DNA of 46,166 nt, taken from Myxococcota bacterium. GTDB taxonomy: Bacteria; Myxococcota_A; Bradymonadia; UBA7976; UBA1532. The notes under the pieces were generated by a model. It saw only the letters and a list, made by a program, of their open reading frames with translations, was not told where the DNA came from and did no database searches. Below are positions 16,960 through 24,211 of the stretch, one piece after another (within the stretch, counting starts at the first letter, position 1; each line of letters starts with the position of its first letter). Where the stretch lies: positions 1 through 46,166 of the forward strand of contig JAKLJY010000022.1 in assembly GCA_023150895.1 (NCBI GenBank), written 5' to 3'. Position numbers and translations under genes: made by a program.

Positions 16960-19809
16960 ATGAACCCGACCGTCCGCGAACAGGCCCTGCTCACCGTTCT
17001 GAAGGAGAGCTTCGGCGTCCCCGAGGCGCTCGTGCGGGGGATCTTGCGCGGACGCGCACCTGATCAGCCCATCGAGGCCGCGCTGCTCGACGCGGGCGTC
17101 GTTTCGCCCGATCAGCTCGCCGCGCTCATCGCCCGGCTCCCGTCCGAGCCCGCCGCCCCGGCGGCCCCGGGGGTGGCCACGAATCGGCTCACCGGGCCGA
17201 CGATGCCCCCGGCCGAGGACGACGCCGACCTCCCGTTCGCCATCGCCGCCGACTCGGGGGCGGCGTCGCCGCTCGACCCTGCCGATGGGCCACATCCGGT
17301 GGCGCCGGTGGACGGTGACGTGCCGGAGATCTGGGCCGGCCCCGTCGCCGCGGACTCGCACGAGGCGACCGGGGATCGGGGCTTCCAGGAGCTCGCCACC
17401 AAGGTCGCCGCCGACGCCGACCAGTTTGCGCACGACGTCGTCGCGGCCGCCGTGACCCCCCCGCCGACCCCCGAGTCCCGGGCCGACCTGCCGCAGCTCG
17501 TCAACGGGCCGGGCCGCTACGTGCTGACCGACGAGATCGCCCGCGGCGGCATGGGGCGGATCGTGCGGGCCATCGACACCAACATCGATCGCCCCGTCGC
17601 GATGAAGCTCCTGATCCGCGGTGCGCAGGAGCAGATGGGCCTGCAGCTGCGATTCACGGAGGAAGCGCAGATCACGGGGCAGCTTCAGCACCCCAACATC
17701 GTGCCCGTCTACGACGTCGGCACCCTGGACGACGACCAGATCTATTTCACGATGAAGCTCGTCCAGGGGCGCACCCTGCGCGAGGTCATCCGGGGCATGC
17801 GCAACGAGGACCCCGCAGTCCTCGGGGAGTTCACCCGCACCCGCCTGCTCATCGCCTTCCAGCAGGTCTGCATGGGGCTCGCGTACGCCCACAGCCGCGG
17901 GGTCATCCACCGGGACCTCAAGCCCTCGAACATCATGTTCGGGGACTTCGGCGAGACGCTGCTCATGGACTGGGGCCTCGCGAAGATCATGAAGACGCCC
18001 GACGCCCCGGGCGAAGACGCGCGCGTCAAGAGCCACCGCGAAATGCTCAGCTACTGGGCGACGCGCCACGGCGAGGTCATCGGCACCCCGGGTTACATGC
18101 CACCGGAGCTCGCCCTGGGGCTCCTCGACGAGGTCGATCAACGGTCCGACATCTACAGCCTCGGCGCCATCCTCTACGAGGTCCTGACGCTGCGCGCGCC
18201 CTATGCCGGCAAGGACGCCAAGGCCATTCTCCGCAAGCTCTTGCGTGAGCCCGTGGTCCCGCCCCGCCAGCGTGCGCCGGACCGGGACATCCCCGAAGAG
18301 CTCGAGGAGATCTGTCTTCGCTGCCTGGCGAAGGACCGCGAGCAGCGCTACCCGTCGGCCCTGGCGCTGCGCGAAGCCCTCGAGGAGTTCCTCGCCGGCC
18401 AGCGGGAGAGCGAGCGGCGAGGGCGAGAGGCGCGGCGGCACGTCGTCGACGCCCACGCCCACGCCCGCATCCACGAGCTGCGGCGCCTGGCCGCCGACAA
18501 GCTCGCCGGCGAGGTGGAGCGCCTCCGCCACCGGACCCTCCCCTGGGACGGTCCGGAACGACGCCGCCCGTTGTGGGAAGCCGAGCAGCGCCTGGAGGCC
18601 ACCCGGCGAGAGGTCGTCGAGGCGTACACGCACGCCGTTCAGAGCTGGCGTGAGGCGCTGTCGAACGACACGGAAAACATGGAGGCCCGGGACGGCCTGT
18701 GTGCGCTGTACTGGACGCGGTTTCTGGACGCCGAAAACGAGCGCGACTGGGCGGGCATGGTGCACTACGAGACGCTCCTGCAGGCGCTCGATACCGATCG
18801 CTACACCGCCCGCCTGCGGGGCGACGGCAAGCTGACGCTCTTCACCGATCCGCCGGGCGCGCGGGCGGTGCTCTTCCGCTACGTCGAGCGCGACAAGGTC
18901 CTGACCCCCGAGATGCCCTATGACCTCGGTCGAACGCCGGTCACGCTCGAGTCTCTGGCCATGGGCAGCTACCTGGCCGTCCTGCGTGCCCCGGGGTTGC
19001 GCGATACGCAGGTCCCCGTGCATGTCGCCCGTCTCGGCGAGGTCGACATTCGCGTGCGACTCCGTCCGGACAACGCCCTCGGCGCCGGTTTCGTCTACAT
19101 CCCGGCGGGCACGGCCTGGGTCGGGGGGGACGCCAACGCGTCGTGGCCGCTCCCGCGCGAGGAGGTCTACGTCGAGGACTTCGGCCTCTCGCGCCTGCCC
19201 GTGAGCTGCCGACAGTATCTCGACTTTCTGGCCGATCTGGCCCGCGTCGACCTGGAGGCCGCCCGCCGGCGCGTCCCTCGACTGTTCGCGAACGGCGGGC
19301 CGCTCTTCCCCGAGATCGAGCCGGGGCACTTCGCCATCCCGGCGGTGAGCATCACCGGCGAGCCCTGGGATCCGAACTGGCCGGTCTTCGGCGTCAGCGC
19401 GTTCGACGCCGAGGCGTACTGCGAGTGGCGCAGCCGCCAGGACGGCGTCCGCTACCGCCTGCCCACCGAGCTCGAGTGGGAGAAGGCCGCCCGGGGCACG
19501 GATGCCCGCGCGTTTCCGTGGGGCAACGCCTGGGAGCCGACCTACGCGAAATGCGCCCACTCGCGCCCCGGCCCGGCGTCGCCGGAGCCGTGCGGGAGCT
19601 ACCCGCAGGACCGCTCGCCCTTCGGAGTGATGGATCTCGCCGGGGGCGTCGCGGACTGGACGAGCAGCACGACCGCGGGGGCCGAGCGCATCGTCCGGGG
19701 CGGCAGCTGGAATCAGCTCGATCTGCATGCGCGAGCGGCCTCGCGACATGCGCAGGCTCCGGAGACCGTGAGCACGCACGTCGGGTTCCGCCTCGCCCGG
19801 GACGTCTAG
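16960..19809 (+). CDS. Ser/Thr protein kinase fused to a PEGA-like region and an FGE-fold domain
   Basis: The product has 949 residues. The N-terminal 60 residues resemble a small helical 'ALLDAGVVSPDQLAALIARL' domain found in myxobacterial kinases; an acidic linker follows. The kinase domain (about 187-480) has ARGGMG, the Lys in VAMKLL (about 213) and VIHRDLKPSN (about 317). Its magnesium motif is DWG instead of DFG (LLMDWGLAKI), with GTPGYMPPE after it. A helical and PEGA-like region (about 500-690) leads to an FGE/SUMF1-fold domain (about 707-949: GFVYIPAGTAWVGGD, RLPTELEWEKAARG, FPWGN, DLAGGVADWTSS, RIVRGGSWN, HVGFRLARD). The two catalytic cysteines that active FGEs carry after the RGGS motif are absent, so this domain probably binds a ligand or partner. 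The kinase looks active. Confidence 0.92.
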   Translation: MNPTVREQALLTVLKESFGVPEALVRGILRGRAPDQPIEAALLDAGVVSPDQLAALIARLPSEPAAPAAPGVATNRLTGPTMPPAEDDADLPFAIAADSGAASPLDPADGPHPVAPVDGDVPEIWAGPVAADSHEATGDRGFQELATKVAADADQFAHDVVAAAVTPPPTPESRADLPQLVNGPGRYVLTDEIARGGMGRIVRAIDTNIDRPVAMKLLIRGAQEQMGLQLRFTEEAQITGQLQHPNIVPVYDVGTLDDDQIYFTMKLVQGRTLREVIRGMRNEDPAVLGEFTRTRLLIAFQQVCMGLAYAHSRGVIHRDLKPSNIMFGDFGETLLMDWGLAKIMKTPDAPGEDARVKSHREMLSYWATRHGEVIGTPGYMPPELALGLLDEVDQRSDIYSLGAILYEVLTLRAPYAGKDAKAILRKLLREPVVPPRQRAPDRDIPEELEEICLRCLAKDREQRYPSALALREALEEFLAGQRESERRGREARRHVVDAHAHARIHELRRLAADKLAGEVERLRHRTLPWDGPERRRPLWEAEQRLEATRREVVEAYTHAVQSWREALSNDTENMEARDGLCALYWTRFLDAENERDWAGMVHYETLLQALDTDRYTARLRGDGKLTLFTDPPGARAVLFRYVERDKVLTPEMPYDLGRTPVTLESLAMGSYLAVLRAPGLRDTQVPVHVARLGEVDIRVRLRPDNALGAGFVYIPAGTAWVGGDANASWPLPREEVYVEDFGLSRLPVSCRQYLDFLADLARVDLEAARRRVPRLFANGGPLFPEIEPGHFAIPAVSITGEPWDPNWPVFGVSAFDAEAYCEWRSRQDGVRYRLPTELEWEKAARGTDARAFPWGNAWEPTYAKCAHSRPGPASPEPCGSYPQDRSPFGVMDLAGGVADWTSSTTAGAERIVRGGSWNQLDLHARAASRHAQAPETVSTHVGFRLARDV

Positions 19810-20259
19810 GTGTGGCGGCCCCCAAGAGCGCCGAGCGTCCTGCTCGGCGGTGCACTGCTCGTCTGGACGGCCCTGCGCGTGCGCGCCGCCGACGCCGAGC
19901 TCAACGCCCGGCCCGTGGTCGACGGTCCCTTTCGGCGCTGGTTGCCCCCCCACGACGACGGCCCGTTCGGCGGGCACCTGATCGATCCCCGATCGAACAC
20001 ACTGGCGAACGAGTTGACCGCCCGGTACGGCGCGTCGGTCCTCCCGCCGCTCAGCCCCACGACCCGCGGACCGGGCGCGGGCGACCCGCCGCGACTGATC
20101 TTCCCGGCCCCGGGCGAGACGCACCTCGTCGTCGGCACGTGGGGAGGCGATCTCGTCGTGTTCACGCCGGGGCTCGGCGTGGCCGTCGTCGATCCGGACC
20201 GCGTCCCCGCCGATGTGCCCGCCCGTCCGCTCGACGTCCCGCGGGAGCGCGTGTTCTGA
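19810..20259 (+). CDS. Small exported or membrane-anchored protein, unknown
   Basis: The product has 149 residues. The GTG at 19810 follows directly on the TAG of the kinase-FGE gene, and the next gene starts one base after this stop, so all three are probably cotranscribed. One N-terminal hydrophobic segment (VLLGGALLVWTALRV) could be a signal or anchor. The rest is Pro/Gly-rich with a strand-like stretch THLVVGTWGGDLVVFTPGLGVAVVD. Codon use is strongly GC-ending like its neighbours, which supports coding. I do not recognise the family. Its fixed position between an FGE-kinase and an Lnt homologue suggests an envelope role. Confidence 0.65.
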   Translation: MWRPPRAPSVLLGGALLVWTALRVRAADAELNARPVVDGPFRRWLPPHDDGPFGGHLIDPRSNTLANELTARYGASVLPPLSPTTRGPGAGDPPRLIFPAPGETHLVVGTWGGDLVVFTPGLGVAVVDPDRVPADVPARPLDVPRERVF

Positions 20260-20260
20260 C

Positions 20261-21709
20261 GTGAGGCTCGCCGCCCCCCACCCCCTCTTGCTCGCGCTCA
20301 CCGCCGGTTTCCTCAACGGGTATGCATTCGTATTCGGCGGCGAGGCGGCACTCGTGGCCAACGTCCCCCTGCTCTGGGCGCTGCGCGCCCCCCGGGCGGT
20401 GCACTCGGCGGCGTTTGCCGCGCTCCTCGGGGGCGTCGTCGGCTTCCTGGGCGGCGTCCACATCTACGGCATTCTCGACTACGGCTGGTTCCTGTTCTGG
20501 GGATTCTCGCTCTACACCGCCAGCCAGATGGTCCTGTACGCCCTGCTCCTCCGGCACCTCTGGGGTCGCACGCGCCCGCTGGTCGACGTCTTGCTGCCGG
20601 CCGCCGTCTGGACGCTGACGGAGTGGCTGCGGACCATCGGCCCGCTGTGCATGCCCGCCAGCTATGTGGGCTGCATTGCCGACGTGCCCGCGCTCCGCCC
20701 GCTCCTCGCCCTCGCCCCGTTCACGGGCGGCCTCGGCGTGAGCTTCGTGGTCGCGCTCGTCCAGAGCGTGCTCTTCCACGGCCTTATTGCCGGCCCCAGC
20801 CACCGTCGAGCGACGCTCTTCGCCGCCGGCGTCGCCGGCATCGCGCTGGCATTCGGGTTCATCGTCCCCCCGTCGCTCGGGGACACGCCCGTCCGGGTCG
20901 CCGGCGTGCAGGGGGGACTGCCCAATACGGCCTACGACGCCGCACGCGCCGATCCGGCGGCGAGCCGGGACGTCGTGCGGACGTACGCGACGCTCAGCGA
21001 GCAGGCCTACCGCAGCGGCGCCGAGCTCGTGGTCTGGCCCGAAACCGCCGTCCGACTGCCGGTGACCGAGGTCCCGGCGCTGGCCGCGATGCTGTTTCCG
21101 CCCGCCGATGCCCCCGGCGTGACCCTCATCGCGGGCTTGCCCCGCCGGGTCGCCGAAGGAGACGAGCGCAACTCGGCGCTCGTGATCGCCCCCGGTGGCC
21201 GGATCCTGGACGTCTACGACAAAGTCCGCCTCGTCCCGGGGCATGAAGCCCTCTACACCCCGGGGGTGGTCTGGCGACCCGTCGAAACCCCCGTCGGCCG
21301 GGTCGGCGTTCTGATCTGCCTGGAATCGGTCTACCCGGAGGTCGGTCGGGCGCTGACCCTCGGGGGCGCCGAGCTGCTCGCCGTCATCAGCAACGACGCC
21401 GGTTTCGGCCGCTCGCCGATCGCCCGGCACATGACCAACCGGGCCATCGTGCAGGCGGTCGAGAACGGCCGCTGGGTGTTGCGCGTCGGGCAGGCGGGCA
21501 TCTCGACCTTGATCGATCCGGCGGGACGCACGGCTTCGACCCTGAACCTCTTCGAACACGGGCTCGTCACGGGCACGGCGCGCCGGCGCACGGATCTCAC
21601 GCCGTACACGCGCTTCGGCGACTGGTTCATGGGCGTCGTCGCCGTCGGCCTCGCCATCGCTCTGGTCAGCGTGCGGCGCCGCGCGGGCCGCCGTCAGCCG
21701 GCCGGCTGA
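20261..21709 (+). CDS. lnt: Apolipoprotein N-acyltransferase homologue (Lnt)
   Basis: The product has 482 residues (GTG at 20261). Five or more membrane helices occupy about 1-205, followed by a periplasmic carbon-nitrogen hydrolase domain. The catalytic triad is visible: Glu261 in VVWPETA, Lys321 in VYDKVRLVPGHE and Cys353 in LICLESVYPE. A final helix lies at 460-475. Lnt adds the third acyl chain to the N-terminal Cys of lipoproteins, using phospholipid as donor. That fits a window rich in lipoproteins, although the genome may well have another copy. It is last of the plus-strand set starting at 16960, and its stop overlaps the convergent exosortase gene. A dedicated role with the exosortase is possible but not shown. 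Confidence 0.88.
   Translation: MRLAAPHPLLLALTAGFLNGYAFVFGGEAALVANVPLLWALRAPRAVHSAAFAALLGGVVGFLGGVHIYGILDYGWFLFWGFSLYTASQMVLYALLLRHLWGRTRPLVDVLLPAAVWTLTEWLRTIGPLCMPASYVGCIADVPALRPLLALAPFTGGLGVSFVVALVQSVLFHGLIAGPSHRRATLFAAGVAGIALAFGFIVPPSLGDTPVRVAGVQGGLPNTAYDAARADPAASRDVVRTYATLSEQAYRSGAELVVWPETAVRLPVTEVPALAAMLFPPADAPGVTLIAGLPRRVAEGDERNSALVIAPGGRILDVYDKVRLVPGHEALYTPGVVWRPVETPVGRVGVLICLESVYPEVGRALTLGGAELLAVISNDAGFGRSPIARHMTNRAIVQAVENGRWVLRVGQAGISTLIDPAGRTASTLNLFEHGLVTGTARRRTDLTPYTRFGDWFMGVVAVGLAIALVSVRRRAGRRQPAG
21694..21709. terminator. Perfect palindrome shared by two convergent gene ends
   Basis: TCAGCCGGCCGGCTGA is a perfect 16-base palindrome that holds the stop codons of both convergent genes, so each protein ends in QPAG. 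A transcript from either strand could form a GC-rich hairpin here, and it may act as a bidirectional terminator or RNA end-stabiliser. There is no U-run, so intrinsic termination is uncertain. Confidence 0.4.
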
Positions 21710-22557
21710 ACCCGAGGCCCCGCCTCACCTCGGCCCAGCCAGCGGGCCGCGCGGTAGAGCACCCAGAAAACGGGCAGGAAAATGACGTACGCCGAACCGG
21801 TGTGCCAGAACCCCATCGCCAGGTCGTCACCGCCCACCGCCCCCATCCACCAGATGACCGCGACCCGGGCACCGTTGGCCACGAGGGCGAGCGGCAGCAC
21901 CAGGACGAGCAGCGCTGCGCGTCGCGGCAGCGTCCGCAAGGTGAGCCAGCCGAAGACGGTCGTGTACATCGTCAGCGTGACCAGCATGTTCATCCCGCTG
22001 CACGTCTCGTTGACGATGAGGTAGTACCGGTCGTTCCAGAACGTGTACGGATTCCACCAGCGGAGTTCGTGCCCGAACGCCTCCAGCATCCAGACACCCA
22101 GGCGCGCGCTGGCAATCTGGAGCGGCGGATCGAGCTCCCGCAGGAAGATCTCCCACGGAAGCGCGAACAGGGCAAAGCCGATCGGGAACGCATAGCGCGC
22201 GGCCGTCCGGGCACCGCGCAGCGCAAAGAGCAGCCCGAACGCGCCCAGGGCCAGCCCGGGCCCCGCGATCAGCCAGGCGTTTGCGTCGAGCCGCGCCAGC
22301 GCGGCCCCCACGGCGTACAGCCCGGCCCCGGCCGCCATCACCCAGGGGGCGGCCTCCGCCGGCCAGTCGACGGCGGGTGGCGGCCGCCGTCGGGCCAGAA
22401 CCGCCAGCCCGAGAGCGGCCGGCAGCGCCACCATCCCCGCGCCGGCCCCCCCGAGGGTGCCCTGCGTCCAGGTCTGGTACAGGTAATGCACCACGGGCCA
22501 GAGCGCCGCCGCGCAGAGGAACGCCAGGAGCGCGCGCCCGGTCGGCGCCTCGATCAC
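21694..22557 (-). CDS. Exosortase/archaeosortase-family transpeptidase
   Basis: The product has 287 residues (GTG at 22557). About eight membrane helices are visible. The three invariant residues of the exosortase/archaeosortase family are present: Cys186 in NETCSGMNM, Arg231 in ANGARVAV, and His252 in FWHTGSAY. Members cleave PEP-CTERM-like C-terminal signals and transfer the exported protein to another molecule, often linked with exopolysaccharide. It is eight bases downstream of a 71-residue gene that looks like its own substrate. No exopolysaccharide genes are seen nearby, so it is unlike the EpsH/XrtA systems and closer to single-target exosortases. I cannot assign a numbered Xrt subfamily. 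Confidence 0.9.
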   Translation of the reverse strand: MIEAPTGRALLAFLCAAALWPVVHYLYQTWTQGTLGGAGAGMVALPAALGLAVLARRRPPPAVDWPAEAAPWVMAAGAGLYAVGAALARLDANAWLIAGPGLALGAFGLLFALRGARTAARYAFPIGFALFALPWEIFLRELDPPLQIASARLGVWMLEAFGHELRWWNPYTFWNDRYYLIVNETCSGMNMLVTLTMYTTVFGWLTLRTLPRRAALLVLVLPLALVANGARVAVIWWMGAVGGDDLAMGFWHTGSAYVIFLPVFWVLYRAARWLGRGEAGPRVQPAG

Positions 22558-22565
22558 CCGCGTGC

Positions 22566-22781
22566 TCAGTCGATTGACTTCTGGGCGACCGGGGCGAGCG
22601 CCTTGCGGGCGAAGTAGGCGCCCGGCAAGAGGCTGAACAACGCCAGCGCAAAGAGTTCGGGTTCGGGCCCGCTGCCGCCGCCCCCCGCGGCCGGGGGACC
22701 GCCACCACCGCCGCCCGCCCAGGCGGCCGACGCGACCAGGACGAGGGCGAGGCCGAGACCGATGCTGATCGAGGTTTTCAT
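22566..22781 (-). CDS. Small exported protein with exosortase-type C-terminal sorting signal
   Basis: The product has 71 residues (ATG 22781; a GTG at 22787 is also possible). An AAGGAG site lies upstream. The layout is minimal: signal peptide (1-22, ending AWA), a Gly/Pro-rich spacer (23-38), then GPEPELFALALFSLLPG, a short hydrophobic helix, and an Arg-Lys pair at 59-60 with a 10-residue tail. A PEP-like motif + membrane helix + basic residues is the tripartite exosortase signal. Almost no other sequence remains, so the mature protein would be a Gly-rich peptide of about 17-20 residues. It is translated immediately before the exosortase and is most likely its dedicated substrate. No closer family can be named. 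Confidence 0.75.
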   Translation of the reverse strand: MKTSISIGLGLALVLVASAAWAGGGGGGPPAAGGGGSGPEPELFALALFSLLPGAYFARKALAPVAQKSID

Positions 22782-22807
22782 GGGCACTGCTCTCCTTCTT
22801 CAGTGAG

Positions 22808-22835
22808 AGTGTACAGATTCCACTCGACTTGTAAA
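22808..22835 (-). promoter_or_regulatory. Predicted sigma-70-type promoter for the substrate-exosortase pair
   Basis: On the minus strand, TTTACA (22835-22830) and TACACT (22813-22808) are separated by 16 bases. Transcription would start near 22801, leaving about 20 bases before the ATG at 22781, with AAGGAG inside that leader. This implies that the two genes can be expressed separately from the receiver-protein operon upstream. Confidence 0.55.
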
Positions 22836-22859
22836 GTCCGACCCCGGTGAATCACGCGT

Positions 22860-23732
22860 TCATTTTCGCGTGCCGACCAGGCGCTCGAGCACGGCCACGA
22901 TGCGCTCGCCGAGCTGCTGCACGTCTCCGCCTTCAGCTTTGCGGATGTATTTCGCGTTGCCGAGATCGGCGAGGACCTGCTTGAACGGCTCGTCGCAGAG
23001 GACCGCGGAGAAGAACAGGATCGGGGTCCGTTTCACGCCGAGCCCGGCCTCGATCGCCCGCAACGCGAACGCGACCTCGCGACCGTCGAGATCGGGCATG
23101 CGGACGTCGAGGATCACCAGTTCGGGTTTGCGCCCGGCGAGCGTCGCGCGGGTGAACTCCTCGAGGAAGGCCGGCCCGTCGGCGCTCTCGATGACCTCTT
23201 TGGCCAGATTTCGCGTGGTGAGGAGGTCGCGGGCGACCTGCCGCAAGAAGGCCGAATCTTCGACCAGGAAGACGCACCGCATCTGACGGACGGGCCCGCC
23301 GAGGCTCGGCTCTGCCGCGGCCGCCCCGCCCGAGGCGGCCGGCGGCTGCATGACCTGAACCGCCTGCATCGCCTGGGTGTTCAGCACGCTCTCCCCGGAG
23401 CCGAACATCTCGCCGGAGGCCTCGGGCGCCAGCGGCGGCGCTGCGCCCGCGCTGCGGGGATCGGCGGGCGCCGGGCGCTCGACGGCACCGACGACCGGCA
23501 CGCTGCGCTTCTGCAGACCGACCCGGGCCAGGCCCGCGGCGACGGGCGGCACGGGCGCGACGGGCGGCGTCCCGGACTGAAAGAGGTGGATCTCCTCCGA
23601 ATTGGCGACCTTGAGGCCGAGACCGAGCCCGCAGTTGGTGCAGCTCATCATCAGGTAGGCGCCCTCGAGCGTGGCATCGAGGGGCACGTCCTGGCCGCAG
23701 CTCGGGCAGTACTTGGTGCCGGGAACGCGCAT
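22860..23732 (-). CDS. Zinc-ribbon plus response-regulator receiver protein
   Basis: The product has 290 residues (ATG at 23732 shares its A with the upstream stop; a GTG at 23735 is equally possible). The N-terminal zinc ribbon has Cys9/Cys12 (YCPSCG) and Cys31/Cys34 (SCTNCG). A Pro/Ala/Gly-rich linker (about 45-148) follows. A CheY-like receiver domain occupies about 150-288: VEDS acidic pair, phospho-acceptor Asp209 in ILDVRMPDLDG, and a Lys in YIRKAEG. There is no DNA-binding output domain. It is probably a phosphorylation-dependent interaction protein, as in gliding and polarity systems of myxobacteria. It is translationally coupled to the second receiver-like gene upstream. Confidence 0.83.
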   Translation of the reverse strand: MRVPGTKYCPSCGQDVPLDATLEGAYLMMSCTNCGLGLGLKVANSEEIHLFQSGTPPVAPVPPVAAGLARVGLQKRSVPVVGAVERPAPADPRSAGAAPPLAPEASGEMFGSGESVLNTQAMQAVQVMQPPAASGGAAAAEPSLGGPVRQMRCVFLVEDSAFLRQVARDLLTTRNLAKEVIESADGPAFLEEFTRATLAGRKPELVILDVRMPDLDGREVAFALRAIEAGLGVKRTPILFFSAVLCDEPFKQVLADLGNAKYIRKAEGGDVQQLGERIVAVLERLVGTRK

Positions 23733-24169
23733 CACTTGCCCCCGATCTGCTGCAGCAGCTTGCCGATCGCGATGGCGAGACGCCGGCTCTGCTCCTCGGC
23801 GGGCAGCTCGGCGTTGCGCTGCAGATGCACCGCGCGCCCCACCCGACCGAGCAGCGCCCGCATGTCGTCGCCCGCCGGCTCGGCGGTGTGGAACAGGATC
23901 GGGATGGGCGGATGCCCGAGACCTCGCTCGACGGAGCGCGCCCCGATGGCCGCCGCCGCCCCCGACACGCTGCCCGTGACGCGCGGATCGAGAACGGACA
24001 GGCGCGGCGCCTGCCCGGCGCGCAGGAGGCGGGCGTAGTGGGTCAGAAAGAGCGCGCCGTCGTCGCAGGCCACGACGTCCGGGGCGTTCGAGTCCGCCTG
24101 CAGGGCCGTCGTCGTGAGGTCGACGATCGAACGCAGCTCCTGCGCCATGAGTATGCGGCCATTGGGCAC
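23732..24169 (-). CDS. Receiver-like domain protein, degenerate
   Basis: The product has 145 residues (GTG at 24169 with GAGGAG seven bases upstream). The alternating strand-helix pattern resembles a CheY fold: VVACDDGALFLTHYARLLR, SVLDPRVTG at the position of the phospho-acceptor Asp, PIPILFHT at strand 4, and VHLQRN at strand 5. The usual Lys after strand 5 is missing and the acidic pair near strand 1 is shifted, so phosphorylation is uncertain. It overlaps the zinc-ribbon receiver gene and lies 42 bases after the CPBP fusion gene. The three form one transcription unit. The fold call is by eye and of moderate certainty. Confidence 0.72.
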   Translation of the reverse strand: MPNGRILMAQELRSIVDLTTTALQADSNAPDVVACDDGALFLTHYARLLRAGQAPRLSVLDPRVTGSVSGAAAAIGARSVERGLGHPPIPILFHTAEPAGDDMRALLGRVGRAVHLQRNAELPAEEQSRRLAIAIGKLLQQIGGK

Positions 24170-24211
24170 GAACCGGCTCCTCGGTCTCTCAGATCGAAAG
24201 CGTGATCGGGG

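Noticed and set aside
16960-19809. FGE-fold domains as targets of a diversity-generating retroelement
   Set aside because: Such elements vary FGE/C-type-lectin folds, but no reverse transcriptase or template repeat was seen in the window, and no adenine-rich variable codons were noticed at the C-termini.
16945-20463. A 1172-residue minus-strand frame opposite the kinase-FGE gene
   Set aside because: The plus strand has clear kinase and FGE motifs plus a promoter. The minus translation is an Arg/Asp/Val-rich shadow.
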